NCBI RefSeq assembly: GCF_032337115.1
Contig: NZ_JAVXZY010000008.1
Coordinates: 223,938-287,937, forward strand
Origin: Roseateles_C aquae
Lineage (GTDB): Bacteria > Pseudomonadota > Gammaproteobacteria > Burkholderiales > Burkholderiaceae_C
Length of the DNA stretch: 64,000 nt
Direction of reading: 5' to 3'
The first letter of the stretch is position 1. Every line of letters starts with the position of its first letter. Both the position numbers and the translations under genes were made by a program. Shown in pieces: positions 52,516 to 60,913 of the stretch. The notes under the pieces were generated by a model. That model had not been told where the DNA came from, made no database searches, and was given only the letters and a program-made list of their open reading frames with translations.

Positions 52516-52889
52516 ACGCGTCGTGGCGGAGTCATCGCCTGGTCAGCGCCCTTTGCGTAGCGCTGACGCTGCTGCTGGCTGCGCCGGCCGGGGCTGGTGA
52601 GGCTCAATGGCCCAGGGATGTGGCGAGTTTTCTTGAGGCACGTGCAGCCTGTGATCACTGGCGTGGCGAAGAGGGCTATGACGCGGAACGCCAGGCCGAC
52701 ATCAACTGGCATGTCTGCCAGCTCTGCGTTGGGTCCGACGCCAGTTTGTCCCGCCTGAAGCAGAAGTACCGTGGCCATGCGGCAATCAGGCAGCGTCTCG
52801 CCACACTGGACGCACGGATCGAGAGCAGGGACAGGGCGGACACCGAGCGCCTCTGCCGCGCCACACGCAAGCCGGCCTGGGTGACCTGA
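52512..52889 (+). CDS. Small secreted protein, probable CTG start
   Basis: The frame to the stop at 52889 encodes a clear signal peptide (LVSALCVALTLLLAAPAGAG) followed by ~90 residues with a few cysteines (ACDHW, CQLC, RLC). No ATG, GTG or TTG precedes the signal in frame. The CTG at 52512 overlaps the previous stop (CTGA) and would give 125 residues. A GTG at 52620 gives only 89 residues and loses the signal. Either CTG is used by coupling, or the start is damaged. No family was recognised. Confidence 0.55.
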   Translation: MNASWRSHRLVSALCVALTLLLAAPAGAGEAQWPRDVASFLEARAACDHWRGEEGYDAERQADINWHVCQLCVGSDASLSRLKQKYRGHAAIRQRLATLDARIESRDRADTERLCRATRKPAWVT

Positions 52890-52925
52890 GGCAGAGCCCG
52901 GCGCTCGGCCGGGCCCGGCGGAGCG

Positions 52926-53846
52926 TCAGGGCACTTCCTGCCCCACGCTGGCTTCCCAGACGCGGTACCAGTCCTCGGCAGCAATACGCAGCTGCAAGGC
53001 GGCGATGGCCTCTTGCAGTGCTGCGGGCCGGTGGCTGCCGGTGATGGGCACCGGGCGGCTGGGGTGGCGCAGGATCCAGGCGTAGGCCATGGTTGCAAGC
53101 GACACGCCGTACTCTTCGCCTAGGCCCTGCAGCACCGCGCGTACCCGCTGCGCCTGGTCATCGCTGGCACTGAACAGCCGGCCGCCGGCCAGCGGCGACC
53201 AGACCATCGGGCGCAGGCCGAGATCGAGGCACTGGTCGAGCGTGCCGTCCGCGAGCGCATCCAGATGCAGCGCCGACAGCTCGATCTGGTTGGTGGCCAG
53301 CGGCAGCCGGCGGTGCAACATCGCCAGCTGCGAGGGGCGGTGGTTGGACACACCGAAATGCAGCACCTTGCCTGCGGCCCGCAGGCGAACCATCGTGTCG
53401 GCCAGCTCGTCGGGGTCCATCAGCGCATCAGGCCGGTGGATCAGCAGCAGGTCGAGGTGATCGGTACCCAGGGACTGCAGCGAGGCCTCCACCGAGGCGG
53501 TGACATGCGCGGCCGAGCTGTCGTAGGACTTGATGGCGTGAGACGGGCGCTGTGCCGAGCGCAGTTTGATGCCGCATTTGCTGATCAGCTGCAGGCGCTG
53601 GCGCAGGCCAGGTCGCAGGGCAAGTGCTTCACCGAACAGCGACTCGACCGTGTAGTCGCCATAGATGTCGGCGTGGTCGAAGCTGCTGATGCCCAGGTCC
53701 AGGCACCGTTCAATCCAGCTCAGGCGCTGCGCGGCGCTCATGCCCCAGTCGGACATGCGCCATGCGCCGGCGACGATGGGCGAGAGCTCTGGCCCTTGAG
53801 GCGCAAGTGAAACGGGGCTGGGTGAGGGCAGGGCGGGTGAGTCCAT
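52926..53846 (-). CDS. Aldo/keto reductase (YdhF-like)
   Basis: I chose ATG 53846, giving 306 residues; the longer open frame (to 54554) runs through the tautomerase pseudogene and its insertion. Family motifs are GISSFDHADIYGDYTVESLFGEAL (with the catalytic Asp and Tyr), ISKCGIKL (Lys), LDLLLIHRPDALMDPDEL, HFGVSNHRPSQL and PITGSHRPAALQEAIAAL. It should reduce small aldehydes or ketones with NADPH. The physiological substrate is unknown. Confidence 0.93.
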   Translation of the reverse strand: MDSPALPSPSPVSLAPQGPELSPIVAGAWRMSDWGMSAAQRLSWIERCLDLGISSFDHADIYGDYTVESLFGEALALRPGLRQRLQLISKCGIKLRSAQRPSHAIKSYDSSAAHVTASVEASLQSLGTDHLDLLLIHRPDALMDPDELADTMVRLRAAGKVLHFGVSNHRPSQLAMLHRRLPLATNQIELSALHLDALADGTLDQCLDLGLRPMVWSPLAGGRLFSASDDQAQRVRAVLQGLGEEYGVSLATMAYAWILRHPSRPVPITGSHRPAALQEAIAALQLRIAAEDWYRVWEASVGQEVP

Positions 53847-53977
53847 GGCTGAGGGGATGGAAAGTTTCAGACGCAGGCCAAGCCGATGAGCGGCATGGCT
53901 GATGGCGGGGCGATGGAGGCCAGGGCGGCGTGTGGCAAGCAAGCAGAATACAGGCATTGAACACAGCGAGCCCGCCC

Positions 53978-54631
53978 ATGCCCATTGCAAAAATTGAAGT
54001 CTGCCGTGCACGCCCCGCTGCCGAAGTGGCGGCCATGATGGAGGCGGTCCATCAAGCCCAGCAGCTGGCCCTGAAGGTGCCGGCGGACGACAGGCAGATT
54101 CGCTACGTCGAGCACCGGCCCGAACATTTCCCGATGCCTCCGAGCAAGAGTTTGAACGAGGGTCTGTTAACACTGCATCTGTCTGATGCGTTGCCACACA
54201 AATCGCCGTGAACGAGGCGCAAAACGACGCCGGGGCGGTTCCCCCGGCGAGGCTTTGCAACGACGTGCACGGCGATTTGTGTGGCAACCCTTCGGGAGAG
54301 GGGCTCCAAGGGCCCCACTCGGTGTTGAACGCCTTGCCCAGGCGGCCAGCCTGGGCAGCGTCGTCCGCCTGGATTGGGGCCCGTGGAACCCCTCTCGCAC
54401 AGGCAGATGTAGTGTTAACAGGCCCTACACCATCGTCGAGATCCAGCTCTTTCCTGGCCGCTCGCTCGATGCCAAGCGTCGGCTCTATAGCGAGATCGCG
54501 ACGCGCTTCGGTGCGTTTGGCATTGCCCCCAACGACATCACCATCATCCTGCACGAGCCCTCGCTCGATAAAGGGGCGTTGGTGGCAAGCCGGCCAGCGA
54601 GATCGATCTGGGTTTCAGCCTCGATGTGTGA
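53978..54631 (+). pseudogene. Tautomerase gene broken by an insertion and a frameshift
   Basis: The 5' part (53978-54160) encodes MPIAKIEVCRARPAAEV and onward to PPSKSLNE, with the catalytic N-terminal Pro. The 3' part (from 54423) resumes at PYTIVEIQLFPGRSLDAKRRLY and FGIAPNDITIILHEPSLD. The two belong to one tautomerase/CMHI-like protein split by the element at 54160-54425. A second lesion near 54570 shifts the frame: the expected C-terminus KPASEIDLGFSLDV and its stop (54629-54631) lie in another frame. The gene is dead. Confidence 0.85.
54160..54425. mobile_element. 266-bp palindromic MITE-like element inserted in the tautomerase gene
   Basis: Ends are 22-bp inverted repeats (GGGTCTGTTAACACTGCATC at 54160-54179 and its near-complement ending 54425) with two mismatches. 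Inside, a perfect 21-bp inverted repeat (54190-54210 with 54268-54288, starting GTTGCCACACAAATCG) forms one hairpin. A second hairpin pairs GAGAGGGG near 54295 with CCCCTCTC near 54393 and GGGCCCC with GGGGCCC. There is no coding capacity and no clear target duplication. Insertion is shown by the split gene. The sequence is unrelated to 23883-24159 but has the same layout. Confidence 0.82.
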
Positions 54632-54669
54632 GGCGGCGTCTCTGGCGAGCAGAGCTCATATCCACCGAG

Positions 54670-55497
54670 CTATTCGTGGCAAGGCGTGCTGTTGTGCTGC
54701 TCGGCGCGGCCGGCCCGGCACATCTCCAGCCAGAAGCCGCGCACGAACTGCGGGTGGCGGTTCAGCAGCGATTTGCTGACCGGCGCGTAGTACCAGCTGG
54801 TCAGCACCGCCGGGCTCAGCTTGCGCAGCCGCGCGGCGACATCGGGCGGCTGCGAGCCGATCAACATATCGGGCAGGATGGCGACGGCGCTGCGCCCTGA
54901 AAGCAGCTTGTTCAGCACGTTTTGGGTATCGAGGCCGTGCTCGGCGATCCAGCCGCGTTCGTCAACCACGGCCCGCAGCGCCGGAACGGGGGCCACGCCA
55001 ACGCGCATGTCCCAGGGCCCGCGCAGGGTCTGCCCATCCCATTCGATCTGTGTGTTGCCCGCCTCGACATAGAGCGAGTAGCTCGACAGATAGAAGCCCA
55101 GCTGTGGGTCGGCCTGTTTGCCCTGCAGCGGTAGCGCACTGCCGGCAATCAGCTCGGCGCCGGGGAAGGCCACCCCCCAGATGTCGATATCGCCGCGGAA
55201 CAGCAGTTCACGGCCGCGGTTGATCGGCAGCCGCTGCAGCTGCAGCCGCGGCGCGCAGCCCGCCTTGGCGATGGCGCCGCGTATCCAGTCGATCAGCTTG
55301 CCGGTGGGGGGCGCGCTTTTGTCCTTGCCCAGCAGCAGCGGCGCCAGTTCATAGTCCAGCACGGCCACACGCAAGTCCTCCGGGCAGCGCTCATCGGCGG
55401 CGCTGGCTGGCAGCACGGTGACAACCCCGGCAAGCGCCAGCCCGATGGCGGCGGCCAGAGGCACAGGGCAAACGCGGGGCGGCGTGGCAGTCGTCAT
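54670..55497 (-). CDS. Periplasmic solute-binding-protein-like protein (SBP3 fold)
   Basis: The 275-residue product has a signal peptide (GVVTVLPASAA) and a two-lobed binding-protein pattern. It has LRVAVLDYELAPLLLGKD at the first strand, GDIDIWGVAFPGAELI, MRVGVAPVPALRAVVDE, then NKLLSGRSAVAILPDMLIG and a C-terminal Cys-containing helix. It resembles extracellular solute-binding family 3 proteins without transporter genes nearby. Such solitary proteins may be sensors or enzymes. Ligand unknown. Confidence 0.7.
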   Translation of the reverse strand: MTTATPPRVCPVPLAAAIGLALAGVVTVLPASAADERCPEDLRVAVLDYELAPLLLGKDKSAPPTGKLIDWIRGAIAKAGCAPRLQLQRLPINRGRELLFRGDIDIWGVAFPGAELIAGSALPLQGKQADPQLGFYLSSYSLYVEAGNTQIEWDGQTLRGPWDMRVGVAPVPALRAVVDERGWIAEHGLDTQNVLNKLLSGRSAVAILPDMLIGSQPPDVAARLRKLSPAVLTSWYYAPVSKSLLNRHPQFVRGFWLEMCRAGRAEQHNSTPCHE

Positions 55498-55654
55498 GGG
55501 TGACCTGGGCGATGCCGGACGGCATCGTCTGTGCGCGAGCGATCAGCGCATCCTAGCCGCTATGCGCCCGCCGCCACAACGAAGGCGCACGGCATGGGAC
55601 TCATTTGCCACAGCGCCCGGCTGGCCCGCGGCTCTCAACGGGGCGGTTGCGTGC

Positions 55655-56290
55655 TCAGGCCAGCGCGATGCTCAGCAACTGCCACAGGCCCAGCCCGGCC
55701 AGCAGCGCGGCCGAGCAGCGCCTGATGCCACGCTGCCAGCGCGCGTCGAAGCGATCCCTCAGCCAGCCCACAGCCGCCGCCAGCAACAGCCACCACAGTG
55801 CCGAACCGAGCAGCACGCCGCTGACCATGGCCCAGGGCGAGGCGGCAGGCGCGCGGCCCGCCAGCGCGCCGAACACCGCCATGAAGGAGAGGATGGTGCT
55901 CGGGTTGGCCAGCGTCAGCACAAAGGTGCTGGACACCTGACTCAGCAGGCTCGCCGGCGCCTGAGCGGCTCCAACGCCTTGCGCCACCGGCGCGGTCAGG
56001 GTGCGCCAGGCCAGGTAGAGCAGAAACAGGCCGCCGAACAGGCCCAGCCACAGCTTCAAGCCCAGCAGCCAGGCGATCAGGCTGCTGACGCCAAACGCGC
56101 CGATGGCGCCATACACCGCATCGGCCAGTGCCGCGCCCAGGCCGGTGGCGATGCCGGCGGCGCGGCCCTGGTCCAGCGTCCGCTGGATGGCCAGCACACC
56201 GATCTGGCCAACGGGGGCGGCAATGGACAGGCCGATCAGCATGGACTGGCCGAACAGCAGCGCGATGGGGGAGAGGGTGATGCTTTCCAT
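55655..56290 (-). CDS. LysE/RhtB family exporter
   Basis: From ATG 56290 the protein is 211 residues with six hydrophobic helices. The LysE signature is present: GQSMLIGLSIAAPVGQIGVLAIQRTLDQGRAAGIATGLGAALADAVYG, and later LTLANPSTILSFMAVFGAL. Members export amino acids such as lysine, arginine, threonine or homoserine lactone. It is divergent from an Lrp/AsnC regulator across 94 bp, a standard pairing in which the regulator senses the exported amino acid. Confidence 0.92.
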   Translation of the reverse strand: MESITLSPIALLFGQSMLIGLSIAAPVGQIGVLAIQRTLDQGRAAGIATGLGAALADAVYGAIGAFGVSSLIAWLLGLKLWLGLFGGLFLLYLAWRTLTAPVAQGVGAAQAPASLLSQVSSTFVLTLANPSTILSFMAVFGALAGRAPAASPWAMVSGVLLGSALWWLLLAAAVGWLRDRFDARWQRGIRRCSAALLAGLGLWQLLSIALA

Positions 56291-56384
56291 GGCTGCCATC
56301 TTCGGCCAGAGGCTGCCGCATTCACAGCGCATCAATCAGGCAGAAAATCGGTTTCGCCAGTGATTTTTCAGGTGGAATGGCGAA

Positions 56385-56852
56385 ATGACGGAATTCAAGC
56401 TGCAACTGGATGCCAAGGCCTGGGCGCTGCTGATGGCGCTGCAGGCCGATGGCCGTGCGCCGCTGAAGACGCTGGCGCAGGCGGCCGGGCTGTCGGTGCC
56501 GGCCACGGTGGAACGTCTGAAACGGCTGACCGAGGCGGGCGTGGTCAGCGCGATCGGCGCCGAGATCGACCCGGCGCTGGCCGGCTACCCGGTGCGCGCC
56601 ATCGTCAGCAGCACCGTGCAGCAGCCGGGCAAGAAGGCCTTTCTCGACAAGCTGCGGCGCGCGCCCGAGGTGCTGGAATGCCACCATGTGGCCGGCGCCG
56701 ATTCCTATGTGATGACCGTCGTGAGCGCCAGCCTGGCCGATCTGGAGCGCTTTCTGGCCTCGATCAACGGCTATGGCGAGACGCGAACGTCCATCGTCTT
56801 TTCAACGCCCATCCCGCGGCGCGGCCTGGTGGCGCCGGGTGCGGCGCGTTGA
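56385..56852 (+). CDS. Lrp/AsnC family transcriptional regulator
   Basis: The 155-residue protein has an N-terminal helix-turn-helix (ALLMALQADGRAPLKTLAQAAGLSVPATVERLKRLTEAGVV) and a C-terminal RAM ligand domain (PEVLECHHVAGADSYVMTVVSASLADLERFL). Divergent from the LysE exporter, which it probably controls in response to an amino acid. Start at ATG 56385. Confidence 0.93.
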   Translation: MTEFKLQLDAKAWALLMALQADGRAPLKTLAQAAGLSVPATVERLKRLTEAGVVSAIGAEIDPALAGYPVRAIVSSTVQQPGKKAFLDKLRRAPEVLECHHVAGADSYVMTVVSASLADLERFLASINGYGETRTSIVFSTPIPRRGLVAPGAAR

Positions 56853-56873
56853 GCCGGCGGCAGCCCACGGGGT

Positions 56874-57635
56874 TCAAGGGCTCGCGTCCTGCTGCTGCCA
56901 GGCGCCGGGGCTCAGCCCCATATGCCGCTTGAACACGGCGATGAAGGCGCTGACGCTCTGATACCCCGCCTCCAGCGCCACGCTGGTGACCGATTGCCCG
57001 GCGCTCAGCCACTGCAGCGCCAGCAGCAGCCGCATCTGTTGCTGCCAGTGGCCGACGGTGCTGCCTGTCTCTTGCTGGAAGCGGCGCATCAGCGTGCGGC
57101 GCGACATGCCGATGCGGGCGGCCCAGGCGTCCAGGCCGGCGACGTCGTCAGGCTGGGCAAGCAGGGCGCTGGTCAGCTTGAGCAGGCGCGGGTCGCGGGG
57201 CATGGGCAGGTAGAGCGATTCTTCAGGCTGCGCCGAGAAAGCATGGGCAAGCACCTGCAGATAAGGCCGCAAGGCTTCGTCTGGCCAGGTGTTTGCCTTG
57301 TTGATCGCCGCCAGCAAGGCCTGCAGCAGCGGGCTCAGGCGCACCAAGCGGATCTCGCCGGGCAGGTGCTGGGTGCTCCAGGCGGTGTCGAAGTAGTAGT
57401 TCATGCCCTGGGTCTGGGCGTGATAGACGGCGCCATGGTGCTGGCCCGGTGGCACCCAGCCCAGGCAGCCGCTGGGCATCAGCCAGCGCCCTGCCGCCGT
57501 CTCGACACTCAAGGCACCCGCTTGCACCAGCACGAGCTGCCCCTGCGCATGCGCATGCGCCGCTTCGCCGCTGTTCGGCCCATGTTGCAGTGGCGCCAGC
57601 TTGAGCAAGGGCCTGGCGTGACCTTTTTGATTCAT
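56874..57635 (-). CDS. AraC family transcriptional regulator
   Basis: From ATG 57635 the protein is 253 residues. The N-terminal cupin domain has HAHAQGQLVLVQAGALSVET and LGWVPPGQHHGAVYH. The C-terminal pair of helix-turn-helix motifs has IGMSRRTLMRRFQQETGSTVGHWQQQMRL and SVTSVALEAGYQSVSAFIAVFKRHMGLSPG. It is convergent with the Lrp gene and divergent from the inositol-monophosphatase-like gene across 79 bp, which is its likely target. Confidence 0.93.
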   Translation of the reverse strand: MNQKGHARPLLKLAPLQHGPNSGEAAHAHAQGQLVLVQAGALSVETAAGRWLMPSGCLGWVPPGQHHGAVYHAQTQGMNYYFDTAWSTQHLPGEIRLVRLSPLLQALLAAINKANTWPDEALRPYLQVLAHAFSAQPEESLYLPMPRDPRLLKLTSALLAQPDDVAGLDAWAARIGMSRRTLMRRFQQETGSTVGHWQQQMRLLLALQWLSAGQSVTSVALEAGYQSVSAFIAVFKRHMGLSPGAWQQQDASP

Positions 57636-57714
57636 TGATTGACCCAAACAAGCGAGCGGCGCCAAGACGCGCCGCCTACGCTGCCAGCTCCTCATCGAAC
57701 AAGGAGCGTTTCCG

Positions 57715-58527
57715 ATGCCACAGCCCCTTCATCAAGGCCTCAGCGGCGAGCTCATGGACACCGTTGTCAGGCACTTTACCCTTCAGGGTGAATGGCTGTT
57801 GAACCAGCAACCCGCGCGGGCGCTGCCGGACCTGAATGCGATGCAGCAGCGCCTGGATCTCGCCGCCGGCGGCGTACGCCAGGCGCTGACGGCCTTGCTG
57901 GCCACGCTGACGCCGGAGCTGCCGCTGCTGCAGGCGCCGGCTGAAGTGCGGCGGGCCGCAGCCCCTGCGCTGGAGCACTACTGGTTGCTCGATACCATTG
58001 ACGGCGCCGTGCAATATCTCAGCGGCCTGCCGCTCTGGACGCTGTCGCTCTGCCTGGTCAGCCAGGGGCGGCCGGCCTGGGCACTGATCCATGAACCGGC
58101 CCGCGGCGTCTTGTGGCAAGCGCGGGCCGGGCAGGGCGCCTGGTGTGATGGCCGGCGCCTGCAGTGCCAGGATCGGCAGCCGCTGGCGCTGGCCGTGCTG
58201 GGCACCAGCTTTCCCAACTACCCGCCGCGACCGCAGGCCGAGCTCGATGTGTTCATGACGACGCTGGCGCGGGCCGTGCCACGCGTCTTTGCCCAGCGCT
58301 GGATGGGGCCGGCCTCGCTGTCACTGGCCCAACTCGCTGCGGGTCAGCTCGATGGCTATTGGGAACTCGGCGGCAGCTGCTACGACTGGATGGCCGGCAC
58401 CTTGCTGGCCGAGGAGGCCGGCGCGCGGCTCAGCGATCTGAGCGGTCCGCCGCTGACCTGGGCCAGCACCGGCATCCTGGCCGCCAGCCCGGCCATCTAT
58501 ACCGAGCTGGCCGCGGCATTGGCATGA
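57715..58527 (+). CDS. Inositol monophosphatase family protein
   Basis: The 270-residue protein has the metal-binding LLDTIDGAVQYLSGLPLWTLSLCLV (matching the DPIDGTxNF motif, with Thr for Pro and Ala-Val for Thr-x), ALIHEPARGVLWQARAGQGAWCDG and a late GGSCYDWMAGTLLAEEAGARL (matching WDxAAGxLLxxEAG). These are the IMPase metal sites, though the first is not canonical. It should dephosphorylate a small phospho-sugar or inositol compound. Divergent from an AraC regulator that may control it. Confidence 0.88.
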   Translation: MPQPLHQGLSGELMDTVVRHFTLQGEWLLNQQPARALPDLNAMQQRLDLAAGGVRQALTALLATLTPELPLLQAPAEVRRAAAPALEHYWLLDTIDGAVQYLSGLPLWTLSLCLVSQGRPAWALIHEPARGVLWQARAGQGAWCDGRRLQCQDRQPLALAVLGTSFPNYPPRPQAELDVFMTTLARAVPRVFAQRWMGPASLSLAQLAAGQLDGYWELGGSCYDWMAGTLLAEEAGARLSDLSGPPLTWASTGILAASPAIYTELAAALA

Positions 58528-58561
58528 CGTGAACGCGACTGGCGCCAGGCGCCGATGCGCA

Positions 58562-58942
58562 TCAAGCCAAGGGCGGGGCGGCTCCAGCGCTTGCGGCCCG
58601 GAGGGCCAGCGGCAGGTAGGGCGCCAGCTGTTTCGCCGCGATGTCGCCCAGCGTGCCCAGTTTGAGGTGGCGCCGGCCCTTGCCGCTGCCTTCAAGGTGG
58701 CCGAAGGCGTCGGCGATGGCGGCGCCCCGGCTGAATTCAACCGACACATGCTGCTTGTAGACGAAGACGCCGCCGAACTGGACGCCGTCCTTGGAGAACA
58801 AGATGCCGCCGTACTTCACTTCTTCGGCGTAGCTGCCAGGCAACTGCTTCACGAGCGCCAGCACCGCGTGCACGATGGCGTGCTGCTCTTCGCTGAGGAG
58901 TCGGATGTCGGCCAGCAATTTGTCAACAGTGGAGGTGGGCAT
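58562..58942 (-). CDS. DUF1801 domain protein
   Basis: From ATG 58942 the protein is 126 residues. The DUF1801 pattern is clear: AEEVKYGGILFSKDGVQFGGVFVYKQHVSVEFSRGAAI, then LEGSGKGRRHLKL and a C-terminal helix. Proteins of this fold are small, cytoplasmic and of unknown function (related to frataxin-like YdhG/Iron-chaperone families). An upstream extension of the frame is not credible. Convergent with the IMPase gene. Confidence 0.88.
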   Translation of the reverse strand: MPTSTVDKLLADIRLLSEEQHAIVHAVLALVKQLPGSYAEEVKYGGILFSKDGVQFGGVFVYKQHVSVEFSRGAAIADAFGHLEGSGKGRRHLKLGTLGDIAAKQLAPYLPLALRAASAGAAPPLA

Positions 58943-59109
58943 GCTTGTCTCGCGGCTGGAGGGAGGCTGGGCAGTGTGCGGGACGCTTGCTGACAACGCG
59001 GTGTCAGCAGTCAGGGTCAAGACCAAGCGGTGATAGACGAGTGCAGGGCAGGCGTGCATTGCGTGCCCGTCGTGCGGGCGCGAGGACGCCGCGCCGGATG
59101 CCGAAGGAG

Positions 59110-59517
59110 CTATGTCGCCTGACCAGCGGGAACGCGCGCGGCCACCGCTTCGACCTCGACAAACCAGGCCGGATCCACCAGCTCGGAAACAAACACGGCC
59201 GTCGACGCGGGCCGATGCGTGCCCAGGTGTTTCAGTCGGGCGGCGCGCACCGCGTCACCGTCATGCCCGGCCACCATGAAGGTACTCAGCTTGACGATGC
59301 TGCTTGGGGGCAGGCCTTGCGACTGCAGGATGGCCACGATATTGCCGAACACCAGATCGGCCTGCTCGCCAATCGTCGCCGGTGTGCGGCCATCCTTGGC
59401 GACACCCAATTGGCCCGAGATATAGATCAGCTCCGATCCTGCAGGCACGACGGCGCAGTGGCTGTAGAGGCCCAGCGGGGCGTGTACTTCGCTGGGGTTG
59501 TTGAAGAGTAGGGCCAT
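59110..59517 (-). CDS. RidA/YjgF family protein
   Basis: From ATG 59517 the protein is 135 residues, the usual length. Motifs are EVHAPLGLYSHCAVVPAGSELIYISGQLGVAKDGRTP, EQADLVFGNIVAILQSQGLPPSSIVKLSTFMVAGHDG and RPASTAVFVSELVDPAWFVEVEAVA. The Arg of the canonical RidA active site (R-x-A-x-V) is present in RPASTAVFV. It probably acts on enamine/imine intermediates or a related small molecule. The open frame extends upstream through a non-coding repeat and is not used. Confidence 0.92.
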   Translation of the reverse strand: MALLFNNPSEVHAPLGLYSHCAVVPAGSELIYISGQLGVAKDGRTPATIGEQADLVFGNIVAILQSQGLPPSSIVKLSTFMVAGHDGDAVRAARLKHLGTHRPASTAVFVSELVDPAWFVEVEAVAARVPAGQAT

Positions 59518-59726
59518 AGGGTGTGGGCAGTCCAATGAGTGAGAGCGCAGGCCGAGTGAAACCGCAAGCCACTGCTTACCTGACGAAAAGCTGCGCAGGC
59601 CTGGCGTTGGCAGGTGAACCCGATCACCAGACCATTGCAGTCCTGGAACGCCGACGCAACAGCGCTGAACGAATGGGCGCCTGTTGTGTGGATCGTAGCT
59701 CGGGCAGCGGCCACCGCCCGCAGCAA

Positions 59727-59942
59727 GCTGAGCCCGCGCACGGGCGTCCTGAGGACGATCTGTGCCAGGCGAAGGGGCAAGGCCACCGCTTGTTGCGCCC
59801 TGCATGGCCGTTTGTAGTTCCTCAGTCTGTTGCTCGTTGCGAAGCGCTTGTTCAAAAACGCCGGTTTGAGAATGAACGAAGACTCCGAAGGGGCAGGTCT
59901 TGCTGTTGGGGGGAACGGTGGGAAGCCCTTGAAGATGGGTTA
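59727..59942 (-). repeat. Copy A of a ~215-bp diverged repeat, immediately 3' of the GNAT gene
   Basis: In gene direction (minus strand) it reads GAGTAACCCATCTTCAAGGG ... GCAAGACCTG ... AACAGACTGAGGAACTACAA ... CCCTTCGCCTGGCACA. Copy B (60914-61128) follows the same blocks in the same order at near-equal length. The stop codon of the GNAT gene is inside the first block. The rest of 59518-59726, up to the RidA start, holds no gene I can support. Confidence 0.7.
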
Positions 59943-60419
59943 CTCGGTAGACATCAAGCGCTTCTCCATGACGGCGCAATCCAGTTCAAAGCCCCGAGGA
60001 GACTGGTATTTGGCCTCACGGACTTTGACATAGCCTTGTCGCATGTAGAAACCAACTGCATTCAGCGTCGACTCGAGATGCAGCCTTGCCAGGCCGGCTT
60101 GGTACGCCAACTGCTCAAGGAACTCCAGCATTGTTGCGGCACAGCCTCGGCGCATATGTTCTGGCGCGACAAAGATTGCGTCCAATTTACCAGTCGAAAG
60201 ATCCACAGCACCTGATGCAACAACTTCACCTTGACATTCAATGACGTAGAAGCACTCGCCAACGACTGTTACGAAGGCTGCCGACGGTTCGTCACCATCG
60301 GTCCATCGATCTATGACTTCTTGCGAATAGCTTTGGCGGCAGACTGCACGGATAGCAGAATTCCTAACTACATGAATCTGTCGAGCATCTTGCTCAGTGG
60401 CCCTTCGAATCCGATACAT
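59940..60419 (-). CDS. GNAT family N-acetyltransferase
   Basis: The 159-residue protein starts RIRRATEQDARQIHVVRNSAIRAV and has the acetyl-CoA motif VAPEHMRRGCAATMLEFLEQLA, followed by LHLESTLNAVGFYMRQGYVKV. It is a short, complete acetyltransferase. On its strand the sequence GTTAGGC lies five bases before the ATG, and its stop codon lies in repeat copy A. Base composition is lower in GC than the eps genes. It looks like an acquired orphan gene. Substrate unknown. Confidence 0.88.
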   Translation of the reverse strand: MYRIRRATEQDARQIHVVRNSAIRAVCRQSYSQEVIDRWTDGDEPSAAFVTVVGECFYVIECQGEVVASGAVDLSTGKLDAIFVAPEHMRRGCAATMLEFLEQLAYQAGLARLHLESTLNAVGFYMRQGYVKVREAKYQSPRGFELDCAVMEKRLMSTE

Positions 60420-60619
60420 GAAATGCCTAACATTGAAGCTGGCTGGCCAGCGACGCTAGGTAGCCGCTGGGCCTGAATGAAATGGGGGCGCAATGGCGGC
60501 ATGCCGTTGCGGGTCCGGTTGAGCGAATACGAGGGAACTTCCCACCTTCTGGCAGCGGCGTCGATGCGACAAGATGGGTGATTCGAGTCATCAATCTGCA
60601 GCCATGGTGAAAGAGGAAG

Positions 60620-60913
60620 TCCACGGCGCAGATTACCCGAGTCGGGGTGGATTTGGCCAAGCGTGCTCACCAGGTCAACGTCGTGGATAACGCCGAGCGC
60701 ACAGTGCTGGCGCGACCGGTGCCGCCGCATCGCTTCGCGCAGCGGGCCGGCACTCTGCCAGCCGGTGCCCTGGTCGCCATGGAAAGCTGCTCCGGCGCCC
60801 ATCAGCTCGCCCGCCGTCTGCGCTTGATGGGCTTGGATGCCCGGCTGATCGCGCCTCACTTCATTGCGCCATTTCGCGTTCAAGGTGCCAGCGGCAAGAA
60901 CGAGACCAATGAT
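60620..60913 (+). pseudogene. N-terminal remnant of an IS110 family transposase
   Basis: The frame reads TAQITRVGVDLAKRAHQVNV, VLARPVPPHRFAQRAGTLPAG, ALVAMESCSGAHQLARRLR and APFRVQGASGKNETNDA, the N-terminal DEDD domain of IS110 transposases. No start codon remains in frame (a TGA precedes at 60608). Homology stops where repeat copy B begins. About 95 of the usual ~340 residues survive, so it is inactive. Confidence 0.85.

Noticed and set aside
52926..54554. A 542-residue aldo/keto reductase with a long N-terminal extension
   Set aside because: The extra 236 codons run antisense through the tautomerase pseudogene and the inserted element; the normal family start is at 53846.
59110..59979. 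A 289-residue RidA fusion protein
   Set aside because: The upstream 154 codons coincide with the non-coding repeat copy A; the RidA domain alone has standard length.
60424..60530. A complete attC site between GTTGAGC and GCCTAAC upstream of the GNAT gene
   Set aside because: The end heptamers fit the consensus, but the arms between them do not pair, so a proper attC is not supported. The observation is kept only as part of the cassette-array finding.
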